64,000 nucleotides of DNA from Tupaia tana (lineage: Eukaryota > Chordata > Mammalia > Scandentia > Tupaiidae). Shown piece after piece: positions 1 through 10,806 of this stretch (position 1 is its first letter; each line of letters opens with the position of its first letter). Both the position numbers and the translations under genes were made by a program. The notes under the pieces were generated by a model, which was not told the origin of the DNA, made no database searches, and saw only the letters and a program-made list of their open reading frames with translations. The stretch is from assembly GCA_026018925.1 (NCBI GenBank), contig JAKSZU010000004.1:110767489-110831488 (forward strand), in the 5' to 3' direction.

Positions 1-233
1 TGGACTCCCATGTAGTTGACCGTGGTTCACGTCCTGGACCCGGTGGCTTAAACTCATGCTGGGCACGTGTGCGTGCGTGCCCAAGATCCCAAGAGGAAAA
101 TGGAGGAGAAGGGATTGCAGCGTGGCCATCCCCCCGGGGGGTGATTTCTTGCTTTCTGCTCTCTGACTCTCTCTGTCTTTCTGGAGAGGGCACACACCCT
201 ATAACTAAAAAACCTCTCCAAAAAAAAAAAAAA
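1..233 (+). mobile_element. tRNA-derived SINE, cut by the window start
   Basis: This is the first copy of the dominant repeat, here called tRNA-SINE. A full copy has a tRNA-like head starting GGGACCAGCAGTTAGC, with an A box (TAGCGTAATGG) and a B box (GGTTCGAGTCC). A body follows with the words CCCAAGATCCCGAGAGGAGA and ATGGAGGAGAAGGGATTG, then a T/C-rich stretch, GCCCTATAGCAAAAACCTCTCC and a poly(A) tail. This copy lacks the head because the window begins inside it. Confidence 0.85.
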
Positions 234-653
234 AGACATAGATTTATTTTTAAAAAACTTTTAAAATTTTGTGATGCTGCACTTCAGCTGGAATTGTGTT
301 TGACCTTTTCTTATTAACTAAATTATCTATTTAACTTACTTCAGGTACTTTGGTGAAATTTTATGTTTTAAAATACAAGAAATCTGAATTAATTTGAAAT
401 GAATTGGTCACACTTTTTTGTTCTTTTAAGTCTGAAGACAATTTGGTATATTTACAGTACAATAATTTAAAATAATTTCAAATTTTTATGTAGAGCAAGG
501 TGATTTCAACAGTTTTTCATTAATTAGATTCTATCAGATAACTATAAAGATTATTTTACCATAATAGGTTTTTTGTGATTACCGTAAAGCTGTCTAGAAA
601 TATCACCTTCTGCTATTCATCAACTATTTGTAGGGTTAATAAGTACCTTACAT
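234..653. other. AT-rich unique sequence
   Basis: I see no gene or recognisable repeat here. The stretch is strongly AT-rich and lies between two tRNA-SINEs. Confidence 0.5.
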
Positions 654-654
654 G

Positions 655-922
655 GGACCAGCAGTTAGCATAATGGCTGTGTCACTGGACTCCCATGTAG
701 TCAACTGTGGTTCGAGTCCTGGAACCGGTGGCTTAAACTCGCGCCGGCCATGTGTGCGTGCGTGCCCAAAATCCCAAGAGGAGAATGGAGGAGAAGGGAT
801 TGCGGCGTGGCCATCCCCATTGGGGGGTGATTTCTCACTTTCTGTCTCTCTGTCTCTCCGTGTCTTTCTGGCAAGCACACGCGCCCTATAGCAAAAACCT
901 CTCAAATAAATAAATAAATAAA
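655..922 (+). mobile_element. tRNA-SINE, full length
   Basis: The head, B box, body and conserved 3' end are present, and the tail is (AAAT)n. The target-site duplication TACCTTACATG lies at 644-654 and 923-933. Confidence 0.9.
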
Positions 923-1112
923 TACCTTACATGAAGGGGATTGATAATAGTAAGCATGCTTTCAAAGAGTCCATAAAATAAATGCTGTTTTGGCATTTTA
1001 CGTCTTCTGAATAAAACACACTTTTCACATTTTTCTGAATGTGTTTGGAGGAGAATAATAATTTTTCAATTCGAGAGACATAGTATCCCCTTATTATTAA
1101 AAACAGTCTCTA

Positions 1113-1370
1113 GGGACTAGCAGATGGCATAATGATTATGTCGCTGGACTCCCACATAGTTAATCACAGTTCAAGTCCCAGACCCAATGACTTGAAATTC
1201 ACACTGAGCGCGTGTGCATGCATGCCCAAAATCCCAAGAGAAGAATAAAGGAGAAGGGATTGCAGCATGACCAACACCCTGGGGGGTAATTTCTCACTTT
1301 CTGTCTCTCTGTCTCTCTGGTGACCACACGCACCCTATGGCAAAAGTCTCTCTTTAAAAAAAAAAAAAAA
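1113..1370 (+). mobile_element. tRNA-SINE, diverged
   Basis: This copy is complete but has more substitutions than the youngest ones, and its A/B boxes are altered. It ends in a 15-base poly(A). The flanks AGTCTCTA and AGCCTCTA are a probable target-site duplication. Confidence 0.85.
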
Positions 1371-1769
1371 TAGCCTCTAAAGTTGTATCCTTGCTGTTTC
1401 TTCTGAAAGCTTCAAATTGTAATTTGATCATTAAAATGTATATCCACGAATTTCAGTTTTGTTGTGCACCTTCATGAGAACCTTGTCTGAGTTCAGTAGG
1501 GAGAGCATATCCTGGCTTCTGTTTCTTTAATATGGAGGAGAGAATGGAATTGGCATAGGTTGGAACAAAGAAAAAGGAAACTATAATGATAGCTTTTTCT
1601 CATTTGTGGCACATGAAGACGTCAAACCCAAAAGAAAGTTGAATAGCAGAAAACCTCTATTTCTCTGCAGTAATAAAACTTAAGTTTGTTTTAATAGCCC
1701 CTGCATTTCGTGTATCTAGGGAGGGTAATGTCATGACCGTTTCAGTAGGAGGAATCCTAACTTATTACC
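1371..1769. other. Unique intergenic sequence
   Basis: AT-rich sequence with no gene or repeat that I recognise. Confidence 0.45.
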
Positions 1770-1779
1770 ACACACACAG

Positions 1780-1838
<59 letters not shown>

Positions 1839-1912
1839 AGAAAGAAAGAGAAGAGAAGAGAAAAGAAAGAAAAGAAGAAAAGAAAAGAAAAGAAAAGAAA
1901 AGAAAAGAAAAG

Positions 1913-1943
<31 letters not shown>

Positions 1944-2050
1944 GAAGGGAGGGAGGGAGGGAGGGAGGAAGGAAGGAAGGAAGGAAGGAAGGAAGGAAGG
2001 AAGGAAGAAAGGAAGGAAGAAAGAAAGAAAGAGAAAGACAGAGAGACAAG
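1770..2050 (+). repeat. Purine microsatellite (GAAA)n / (GAAAA)n / (GGAA)n
   Basis: A 280-base all-purine tract shifts in blocks from GAAA to GAAAA to GGGA and then GGAA units. The long low-complexity reading frames across it on both strands are by-products of the repeat and not genes. Confidence 0.95.
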
Positions 2051-2061
2051 ACAAAACAAGA

Positions 2062-2210
2062 CCTTGGAGTCAGAGGACCTTAGTTAAAATACCCTCTCTG
2101 CCATTTGCTAGCTGAGGGACCTCAGACAAGTTACTGCAGTCTATGAGCTTCTGTTTTCACCTACTTCTTATGGGTTGTTGTATTATTATTTCGTAAGCAT
2201 TACGGTTGTT
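2062..2210 (+). mobile_element. MIR-like ancient SINE
   Basis: The stretch resembles the MIR core: TTGGAGTCAGAGGACC, then CTGCCATTTGCTAGCTGAG, then CAAGTTACTGCAGTCTATGA. The match is from memory of the consensus and the copy is diverged. Confidence 0.65.
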
Positions 2211-3514
2211 GTAAATACATTATGCCTGACTCAGATTAAGCATTCAAAAAATGTTAAGAATTATTTTTATCACCTCTGTCTAAATGTAGTTCTCAAAATT
2301 CTTGCTTTCTTTATCTTTGCATCCTCTGTGGCATACGTGCTTGGGTGGTATCACGTGCTCATTAACTATGTGGCAAAGGAGAGGAAAAAACTAATCCTAA
2401 TCAGCACACCTGAGAACAGGGATCACCTTTTTCTAACCCGAATCCTAAATTGGGAATTTCTCTAAATCAGTATTTGACACCACTGGTCGGCCTTTCATCT
2501 TTATGTTACTGTGATAGTGCTGGGGTGAAAATAGCAAGACTAGGAAAAAAGAAAACATTTTTAGAAAAAGATACTTTTCTTGGTATCTTCCAGGCAATGT
2601 GAGTCAGAAAAACACACTGCTGTAGGAATTTTAGGTTATCCTCAAATTGTAGCATAAATTCTGCACTCAAGACCCTCGCGCATTGTCTCTGTCTCCACAT
2701 CTCAGTGACTCGCCCCTGCCTGTACTTCTCCCCAGGAGAGCTGCGAGGGAGCGTCCTGAGGTTATAAGTACCGATGTCAGCAGCGCTGTGCTTCCGGCTG
2801 CACCCACGCCAAGCTCAATCGCCGGAGGATCATAGCTGCATCCCCATAGCTGCATAGTTACTCAGTGCTATTTGGGGCTTACATTTTTAGTATCCTGCCA
2901 TTTGTGTATTTCATAAAGAGCTTTTTACAAAACTGATCATGCGAGAATGTTTTCCTTTCCTGAAATGGCCAGATATGTTTCTCAGGTTGCCTGCTTTTGC
3001 CACTGAACCAACTCCCCTCACCTGGTGTCCTGCCATTCTCATCATTGCTTTATGTTATGTATGTCCAGTCATAGGTCTTAACATTCCTTTCAGAGCCTAG
3101 GGTAAAATTGCTGAGGAAAGATGACAGTCAATACATTAGAACGGAAGGCGAGAGTTTTTGTCATCTGATGGGCTCAGCGCTACACCAGGTGAATTGCAAA
3201 GCTCTCTACTTTGCAATGAATGAATACATCATTCATAAAAGAACACAACTTTTGCGATTGCAAATTATTATAAAGATGAAGGAAAGATTTTGCCAAGCTT
3301 GTCTTTCTTTGAAAGGACATATCCACTAATGCGCAACAATACTTGGATTATTGTAAAATCTTTTTTCTTTCATAACACGCATTGTCTTTACTTCAGACGT
3401 CTGATCTAAGCCTATTTATGATCAGTCTTTTGTTGCTGGTCTATAGTTTCCCCTATCATTATCCATGATTGTGTATACCTGTTGGAGCCTACACTATAAA
3501 GATTGGCTTAAAGT
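2211..3514. other. Unique intergenic sequence
   Basis: About 1.3 kb without a recognisable gene or repeat. The short open frames show no familiar domain and lack codon structure. Confidence 0.4.
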
Positions 3515-3801
3515 GGGACCAGCACATGGCATAATGGTTATGGTGTAATGGCTACGTTGATGGACTCACACATAGTTGACCACGGTTCAAGTCCCAGACC
3601 CAGTGGCTTAGAACTCACGCCAGGCGTGTGTTCTTGCATGCCCAAGATCCCAAGAGGAAAATGAAGGAGAAGGGAACACAGTGTGGCCCGTCACCTGGCA
3701 GCTGATTTCTCACTTTCTATCTCTCTGTCTTTCTGTCTCTCCAGCGAACACATGCACCCTATAGCAAAAATCTCTTTCAAAAAAAAAAAAAAAAAAAAAA
3801 A
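3515..3801 (+). mobile_element. tRNA-SINE with a partly duplicated A-box region
   Basis: This copy carries a short internal duplication in the head, CATAATGGTTATGG followed by TGTAATGGCTACG. It therefore has two A-box-like segments ahead of one B box. Flanks GGCTTAAAGT and AGCTTAAAGT form the target-site duplication. The tail is a 22-base poly(A). Confidence 0.85.
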
Positions 3802-4595
3802 GAATAGCTTAAAGTAAAATGAGTACAATGAGGATGAACTCTATTTGCAATCTGTCTTCCAAGGTCCCCGGGGGCTTCTCCCTCAACCCCAGCATATGCC
3901 TGTTCATCATTTTCTTGATGCTGACGTGTGTGCTGACACGTGTGCTCTGGCGTGTAAGTTAGGTCTCTGCGCTCCCTTCTGCTCTGGTCTGTCTACAGGA
4001 CCCATTTCTGAATTTCCTTCTATTCTTTTTCTCACAGGTTGACACCATATTATTACAAATCCTGCGAGTCTTCCACAATGGGGTTTCCACAGTCAACAAG
4101 TGAAAACACAGGACACCTGGCTAAGTTTAAAATGTAAATAAACAGCAAATGGCGTTTGGGGGTGGAGAGATGTGTTGGGAATGTTGCGGGCTGGCTTCGG
4201 AGATGTCCAGGTTCTTGGTGTTTCAGACCGAGAAGTGAACGAGACCTGCCGAATAGCAAAGGCAAAGAGTAGTTTACTAAGTAAAAATGAAAGAGTACTC
4301 CCAAGAGACAGGAGCTGCCTGAGTGCAGAGGGAGAGAGAGAGTGGCTCAAGGGTCTCGGTAGGCCTTTGTGGGTTTATACTTTCCAAGGGTTTAAAGTCC
4401 CTTGCCTGGGGTCCTGTCAGCTGCTCATTGACGAGGCTTGCTGGTTGCTTTCATGCCACTGACTGTATCAGATGTGGTCGCCCTCCCCCATTCATCTTAC
4501 TGGTTACGTCAAATGCGCCTTCATCAGCTAGACTTCCCCCACTGGAAATCTCCCACTTACTTTACCTCAAGCAAAAATTCTCTGGCCCTGATTGA
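3802..4595. other. Unique intergenic sequence
   Basis: No gene recognised. Open frames of 65-116 residues here have no known domain, and the longest runs into the neighbouring SINE. Confidence 0.4.
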
Positions 4596-4737
4596 TTTTT
4601 TTTTTTTCTTTTGGAGAGATTTTCACTATAGGCCTTGTGCTCTCACTGGAGAGACAGAGACAGAAAGCAAGAAATCACCCCCTGGGGGCATGGCCACACG
4701 CAATTCCTTCCCCTCCATTCTCCTCTCGAGGTTTTGG

Positions 4738-4773
<36 letters not shown>

Positions 4774-4874
4774 ACATGCCCGGCATGAGTTTGAAGCTGC
4801 CATGTCCAGGACTCGAACTCCAGTCCACCACATGGAAGTCCAATGATGCAACCATTACTCCGTCTTCTGGCCTC
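4596..4874 (-). mobile_element. tRNA-SINE, reverse, with internal (CA)n
   Basis: Reverse-strand SINE starting with poly(T). The GT-rich part of the body has expanded into a (CA)n tract at 4739-4770. Flanks CCCTGATTGA and CCCTGATCAA look like the target-site duplication. Confidence 0.85.
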
Positions 4875-5584
4875 ATGCCCTGATCAACTTTTCTGTCTAG
4901 CCACATAGGCGGATGCTCCAGCCCCCTTACTCACTTCCATTTGCTAGCTTTCTCTTGCCTTAGCATCAACTAACTCTTGCCTGGTTTCTGGTGTTGAGAT
5001 AACTTTTCAAAAACCTTAATAACAGTAATTATTCTTGATCTGCCAGTACTAAGCCATGGGAAACCTAAAAACATCATGTGATGACCCAGAAGATTCCCTC
5101 CTTTTCACTATGTGGTAGCCATTTAAAAAGTGGGGGGCAGCAATTAGAAGGGAGAACCAGATATCCCATGGGGTAAAAGAAGAAAATACGAAAATTCGTA
5201 TCTATTTTTATGTCATTATTTCATCATCTCCTTTTCCCTATGGCTTATAACATGTAGGATATTAATAAAAATAGTTCAGATACATAGTCAATACATGATT
5301 ATCACATATGAATAGTCCATGCCTGAATATTATTTTACTGCTATTGGATTGTGATTTTCCATACACTGAGGATGCAGATATATGCTGTTGGCAACTGCCA
5401 ATCAATTAGCTCGTGCAGTTAAAATAAATGTGTTATTTCACTAGTTTAAGCTTGTAGAGAAGGGTGGCAACCATGTAATCAAGTGTATGATTTCTCCTTT
5501 ATCAATGTAAACATGTGAGGAATTCAAAATCAGTGTTTCACATGAGCCCTGACTTTGTAGCTGAGCTGTTGATTTCTGCTGGCT
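4875..5584. other. Unique intergenic sequence
   Basis: AT-rich sequence in which I see no gene or recognisable repeat. Confidence 0.4.
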
Positions 5585-5639
5585 ATAATCACACTTGAGA
5601 TAAACCTCATTGGCTGTGATACTGCCACTGGGCAAAGCT
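5585..5639 (-). pseudogene. U4 snRNA pseudogene (5' part only)
   Basis: On the minus strand, reading from 5639 to 5585, the sequence matches the first ~55 nt of vertebrate U4 snRNA. It begins AGCTTTGCCCAGTGGCAGTA and continues with the U6-pairing segment CCAATGAGGTTTATC. Several substitutions are present (for example GCGC to GCCC, and CGTAG to CACAG). The match stops at about nucleotide 57, so the rest of U4, including the Sm site, is missing. It is a truncated, non-functional retrocopy. Confidence 0.8.
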
Positions 5640-5692
5640 GAGGCATTGATCTCTAATGAGCCAAAAATGCTGACAACGTTTCTGCATTCCCA

Positions 5693-5847
5693 GACTTATT
5701 TATAGTTACAGGCTGGCATGCATGTGTCCTTGAAACATAATGGAACACTCTTCCGTATTACAGCAATCTGAGTGAACCAGGTTGCTATGGTTTGAATACG
5801 TCCCCAGACATCCATCTGTTGGGACCTGATTGTATTGTTACGGCGTT
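5693..5847 (+). repeat. Local duplication, copy 1
   Basis: This segment, with ACAGGCTGGCATGCATGTGT, GAAACATAATGGAACACTCT and CTATGGTTTGAATACGTCC, recurs at 6650-6798. The two copies share runs of about 20 identical bases over roughly 150 bp. Confidence 0.85.
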
Positions 5848-6011
5848 CAGTGAGAAGGTCATCCCTTCACGGTGTCCCAGAATAAGGCCATGGAGACAGA
5901 GGACTCGAGGAAAGATTAACGGTGTCTCACAGACCTACTAGGTTCTGTCTCTCTTGCGATGGTGTTAGTTCTCACAAGAGCTGCTTGTTGTAAAAGATAG
6001 GCCCAGCCAGG

Positions 6012-6064
<53 letters not shown>

Positions 6065-6160
6065 CGTGCCTGCCATTCTCTCTGCTTCTGTCAGCCGGGC
6101 TGGAGGCCTAGGATTCGGACTCTCTGGCCTACAGAATTGTGAGTTGTAAATAATCTATGG
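5788..6160 (+). mobile_element. MaLR-type (MLT1/MST-like) LTR fragment
   Basis: The stretch opens with GCTATGGTTTGAATACGTCC. Further on come GTGTTAGTTCTCACAAGAGC and TGCCATTCTCTCTGCTTCTG, which resemble MaLR LTRs. A (TC)n run at 6016-6061 has expanded inside it. The family is assigned from memory of the consensus. Confidence 0.55.
6016..6061 (+). repeat. (TC)n microsatellite
   Basis: About 23 uninterrupted TC/CT dinucleotides inside the MaLR-like LTR. Confidence 0.95.
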
Positions 6161-6190
6161 TATTTATAAAAGGACCATGCTCAAGTATTT

Positions 6191-6446
6191 CTTTTTTTTT
6201 TTTTCCTTTAAGGTTTTTGTGTTCACAGGAAAGAGACAGAGAGAGATAGTGAGAGAGAAAGTGAGAAATCACCCCCAGGTGGGATGGCCATATCACAATT
6301 CCTTCTCTTCCATTCTCCTCTTAGGACTTTGGGCACTCAAGAACACACACCTGGCATGATTTTCAAGCCACCAGGTCCAGAATTCAAACCACAGTTGGCC
6401 CTGTGGGAGTCCCGCATCTTAACTACCATGCCATCTGCTGGCCCCT
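6191..6446 (-). mobile_element. tRNA-SINE, reverse, older subfamily
   Basis: Starts with poly(T) and ends CCATCTGCTGGCCCC. The perfect-looking target-site duplication GCTCA(A/G)GTATTTCT flanks it on both sides. The head resembles the GGCC-starting older form, not the young GGGACC form. Confidence 0.85.
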
Positions 6447-6649
6447 GGGCTCAGGTATTTCTGTTAGCAACACAAATTGAATAAAGGTGGTGGCGATTTT
6501 TTTTTTCTCTCTCTCATACTGTTGAATTTTTCTAAGCTTTGGTTAAATTAATTTCATAAAATAATAGTGCTTGCATTCAGGGAAAATGAGACAATAATTG
6601 CAAAATTATTTTGTAAAATTTTACAGTGTTCTGATGTTGGAGATATTTT

Positions 6650-6798
6650 TAACTATTTATAGGTACAGGCTGGCATACACGTGTCATTGAAACATAATGG
6701 AACACTCTTCCTTCTTAAAGAAATTCAAGCAAGCCAGGTTGGTATGGTTTGAATATGTCCCCCAGAAATTCATCTGTTGGGACTTGATTGTATTTATT
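6650..6798 (+). repeat. Local duplication, copy 2
   Basis: Second copy of 5693-5847. It stops about 100 bp before the degenerate telomeric tract begins. Confidence 0.85.
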
Positions 6799-6899
6799 CC
6801 CGAGTGTGAGGAGAGGAAGGTGCACCCTTAGCACTCACAACAGGGTCTTGGTGGTGTGACCCTCCCCCAGACCCTGCAGCCAATCAGTATCTCAGCACC

Positions 6900-7910
6900 C
6901 ACAGCTAGCGCTAAACCTGTACTTCAACCTAACATGAATCCCTAACCCAAGCAGTACCTCTAATCCTCACAAACCATTACCTTAGTCTAATCACCAGCCC
7001 TAGCCCTAGCCCAACCCCTAACCTAGCACTAGACCTGCTTTAATTGTACTCTAACTCTAACTCCTACTTCACCCTAACCATAAAAATAACTCAAACCCTA
7101 CTAACCTTGGCCCTAACACCCACACCATCTACACTAACCCTAAATTCAGGCCTTCTCCTAGCACTCCTCCAAAACCATCAATTAATTCTAACCCTAACCC
7201 TAACATGCTAAATCCCAAATATTAAACTTAATCTAACCCAAATCTTATAGATAGCCCTACCCTGCCCTGGCTCTAACCCTAAGCATAGCTCAAGTCCTAG
7301 CTGTCATGCTAACCCTAACCCTAACCTACCCCTACCCCGAGCCCTAACTAAGCCTAACTCTACACTTAACTAAAACTCTAGTCTCAGCCCCAATCCTAAT
7401 AGTAACCTTAGCCTTAGTCCTGAACCTAGACATAGTTTTAACCCTAGCATTAACCCAAGATCTGCCCTAGTCCTAGTCTTATCCCTAGCCCTAGTCCTGA
7501 ACCTAAAACTAGAATTAAGCCTGATCCTACACTGAACCATAATACTAACCCTAACTCTAAAAACAAACTCTAACACTGACAATGTAAACCAGACCCTATC
7601 CTAAACTAGTGCTAACTTTGCTCTAATACTGACACTAACCATAAACCTAGCTCTAAGCCTACCTGTAGCACTAATCCCAGCACTCAATGGCCCTACCGTA
7701 ACCTTAACTCAAACCCTAACCCCAACCCCCACCCCATCCCCAACCCCAACTCTAAACCCTAACCCTAGCCCTTTAACCCTAATCAATAACCCTTAATCCC
7801 TAACTCCTAAGCCTTACTACCTAACCCCTAACCCTAGACCCTAAACTCTGCCTCTAACCCCAACCTTGACCTCTCCAACTCTAAACCCTAAACTCTGACC
7901 CTGACCCCCG
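6900..7910 (+). repeat. Degenerate telomeric repeat tract (CCCTAA)n
   Basis: About 1 kb is built almost entirely from CCCTAA and one- or two-base variants (CTCTAA, CCCTAG, CCCCAA). Short perfect runs such as CTAACCCTAACCCTAAC occur near 7190, 7310 and 7750. All units are in the same orientation, with the C-rich strand on top. Such tracts mark subtelomeres or former chromosome ends. Frames through it are repeat artefacts. Confidence 0.93.
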
Positions 7911-8149
7911 GCACCGATAATGAGCTTGCGTCAGAATCTCAGTCATGATGACCTTATGTTTCTATGAAAGAAGTGTCAGGAGACCCACTATATGTAAGTA
8001 AAATTGTGACTTGCATAAAAATGCCTGCATTAAATTAGAGATTGTGTCTTCATTATGTGATTACATGGAAGCTGGTTCTAAATAACTGAAGCTGTATTTT
8101 AGATCTGATGGTTATCAGATAGAAGTTCTGTTCAGAGTGCTGACTAGGC
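7911..8149. other. Unique intergenic sequence
   Basis: No gene or repeat recognised between the telomeric tract and a 7SL-related SINE. Confidence 0.4.
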
Positions 8150-8345
8150 CCAGCACAGCAGTGCATGCTGGTAGGTGCTACTGTGTGATAGGATGGAAAC
8201 ACATGGGAGGTCCAGGTTCAGTTCCCACCCCATCCTAAAAATCCAGGCATGGTGGCATGCACCTGTAGTGCACTACGCAGGAGTCTAAGGGACAGAGTGA
8301 GACTCTGAAAGAAGAAAACAAAGCAAACAACAAAACAAAAGCAAA
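8150..8345 (+). mobile_element. Composite tRNA/7SL-like SINE
   Basis: A tRNA-like left part with a B-box-like GGTTCAGTTCCCACCCCATC is followed by a 7SL/Alu-like right part containing GGCATGGTGGCATGCACCTG and CAGAGTGAGACTCTG, then an A-rich tail. The order of parts is visible in the sequence. The family name is not certain. Confidence 0.65.
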
Positions 8346-8461
8346 AATTTAATTACAGAATGGAATTTTAGTGTTTCTAAAAGAAGCTAGTTAGGTCCTA
8401 GCTCACCAACAATGTGAATTAGACATTAGACAGTCTGACTTGCTTATTTGTGCAGTATCTT

Positions 8462-8702
8462 CTTTTTTAGTTTTGTTATCGGGCATGTGTGCTCATGAGA
8501 GGAAGACAGAGGGAAAGTGAGAAATCACTCCCCAGGAGGGAGAGCCATACCACAGTCCCTCTCCCCTCATTCTCCTGTTGAGATTTTGGGCATATATGCA
8601 CATATGCCTGGCATAATTTTCAAGCCTCCAGGTCTGGGACTTGAACTATGCATCAGCCATGTGATATCCAGCCATTTTAACCTCCATGCCATCTGCAGGC
8701 CC
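8462..8702 (-). mobile_element. tRNA-SINE, reverse, diverged
   Basis: The 3' end region is TTTTGTTATCGGGCATGTGT and the head ends CCATCTGCAGGCCC. CAGTATCTT at both flanks is the probable target-site duplication. Confidence 0.8.
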
Positions 8703-9969
8703 TGTTCAGTATCTTTAGTATTTTAATTACCTTCCTATTTCCATTTAAGGATGGAATGCAATGTGTTTTTCATTAGACCTATTGAGATCATAGGACACAA
8801 GTAAATGATAGGGAAGTGGAAAACAGAAAGTGTGCAGATTATCAGAACACAGTCTATAATCTAACAAATATGATATTTGTGTTGCATGTCTATGAAATTA
8901 TAACCAAACACCTTATAAATTGATAGAACATTGGAGTTTTATTTTCCATGCAAAGAAGACTCATTAATGGAAAGTTAATGAATCAGAATCCACTTGTCCC
9001 TCCCTCTGGTCTCCAGCAGGTGCCCCTTAGCCAAACCCACCCTGAAAATAGGAAGCTCAGGGCCTGCTGACGTACAAGGCCAGAGTGGAGGGTGGGTGCG
9101 GAGGGGCCCAGGGGCGACTCCCAGCACCTGTGTTGAGGGAGGAGCTTTCGTTTTGCTTGAAGATGTGTGACGTCATAACCCATTCGCCAAGGATGCCTCA
9201 GTAGAGATGGGAAAGTCCCCACTGCAGAAAGAAGAGACAGAGCGTCCCTCAGGGAGCCGTGACCCAGTGTGGTGACGAGAAGACCGGCCAGCACTGTGCC
9301 TGGAGACGGCTCATCCTCACAACACGAGGGGACACCAGGTAGAAGCCCCAGGCTGAAGGCGGGCTGGAAGGGTATGTGGCTTTTGTTCTGATCACTCCAG
9401 TATCTCAGTGAAGTAAGAGCCAAGCATGGACTGTGAGGCAGGAGGAGGAGGGTGACAAGCAGCCCCCCCCAAGAACGCGGTGAGCCTGCAGTGCCTGAGG
9501 GCCCAGGCGAGGTCTGGAAGAGAGGTCTGCCCATGTGGTTTCCCAGCCTCCTTCTGAGGCAGAGGCGGAGTTTTCTCCAGTTGGGGCTTTGTCAGGGAAA
9601 TGAAAGAAGGGGCAGGGGTGGGGACATGACCTGGGGAGTCGTTACAAGGACGGGCCATGACGGAGCCCCAGCAGGGCCTGTGCGGGGAGGCTCAGTGCTG
9701 CCTGGAGAGCTGTTGGACAGGGAGGAAAATGGCGGAGGGCGAGATCCCACAGACGAGGGGCTGGGGAATGAGGGTCTAGGGCGTGAGATGGGTTAGCTTT
9801 CTGGACAGCAAAGTCACCGAGAGCGGTGCTGGAGTAGTAAGCCGAGAAAGGCAGAGCAGAGACGCTCAGACCCTCGGCACTGTGACAGACTGTGGGGCGC
9901 TGTAGCCGGCAGTGTCCAGGCACAGCTGCACGAGCAGTGTGAGGAGGCGGGAGGGAAAGGGAACAGCCT
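8703..9969. other. Intergenic sequence, GC content rising
   Basis: No gene recognised. A 183-codon minus-strand frame (8983-9534) is open but has no known domain and low complexity of leucine, serine and proline. GC-rich DNA readily yields such frames. I do not call it. Confidence 0.4.
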
Positions 9970-10516
9970 GGGGCCAGCAGGTGGCGTAGTGCTGAAGGTG
10001 CTGGACTTCCGCATGGCCAACGGCAGTTGTTGGGTTTGTTGTTGTTGTTGTTGTTTTGAGAGGTTTTTGCTATAGGGCACATGCGCTCACCAGACAGACA
10101 GACAGACAGAGACAGAGAGACAGAAAGCGAGAAATCACCCCCCAGGGGGGGATGGCCACGCCGCAATCCCTTCTCCTCCATTCTCCTCTCGGGATCTTGG
10201 GCATGCACGTACACGCGCCCGGTGTGAGTTTAAGCCACCGGATCCGGAACTCGAACCGCAGTCGACTACGTGGGAGTCCAGCGACATAGCCATTACGCTA
10301 ACTGCTGGTCCCCAGTTTGAGTCCCAGACCCAGACACTTGAAACTCACTCCAGGTATATGTCCATGTGTGGATGTTCTCCCTAGAGGAGAATTGAGGAGA
10401 AGGAATTGTGTGTGGCCATCCCCCCACCAGGAGGTGATTTCCCAACTTCTCTCTCTCTGTCTCTCGTTTCTCCAGTGAGTGCTTACACCTTATAGCAAAA
10501 ATCTCTCTCTCTAAAA
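9970..10516 (+). mobile_element. Older tRNA-SINE split by a younger one
   Basis: The head GGGGCCAGCAGGTGGCGTAG runs to about 10025. The B-box region (AGTTTGAGTCCCAGACC) and body resume at about 10313. The gap is exactly one reverse-oriented young SINE. The element ends in a GAAA microsatellite that grew from its tail. Confidence 0.8.
10030..10312 (-). mobile_element. Young tRNA-SINE nested in an older SINE
   Basis: Full-length reverse copy with a (TTG)n tail instead of poly(T), an intact B box and the end GCTAACTGCTGGTCCC. It interrupts the plus-strand SINE that surrounds it. Confidence 0.9.
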
Positions 10517-10517
10517 A

Positions 10518-10569
<52 letters not shown>

Positions 10570-10583
10570 AAAGAAAAAAAAAA
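10516..10583 (+). repeat. (GAAA)n microsatellite
   Basis: About 15 GAAA units grown from the A-rich tail of the preceding SINE. Confidence 0.95.
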
Positions 10584-10806
10584 TCTGGATTCCGGAAAAG
10601 GAGGCAAAGGGGTTTCCTGGCTCACCTCCAGTCCCAGTGGAGAAAAATGGGGAGGAAGGGACAAATAAATGCTGGGCAGATAGTCTCCATGAGACCCAGT
10701 CTGTACATCGAAATCTGGAAGGTTTCAGAACCACCATCAGCCGGACCGGGCCACTGAGGACCTTCCGTTGTTCTGGGCTAGGGCAAAGCTCCAAGCCAAC
10801 AGGTTT

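Noticed and set aside
655-730. tRNA gene calls in SINE heads
   Set aside because: The A and B boxes belong to SINEs. The heads do not fold into intact mature tRNAs, and each is followed by the SINE body and tail.
1731-2083. Long frames of Lys/Arg/Glu or Phe/Ser/Leu
   Set aside because: They are translations of the GAAA/GGAA microsatellite.
7370-7582. Minus-strand 70-codon frame rich in Arg and Leu
   Set aside because: It lies wholly in degenerate telomeric repeat.
8983-9534. 183-codon minus-strand frame
   Set aside because: No domain, no recognised homolog, low complexity and no promoter or splice context. A chance frame is likely.
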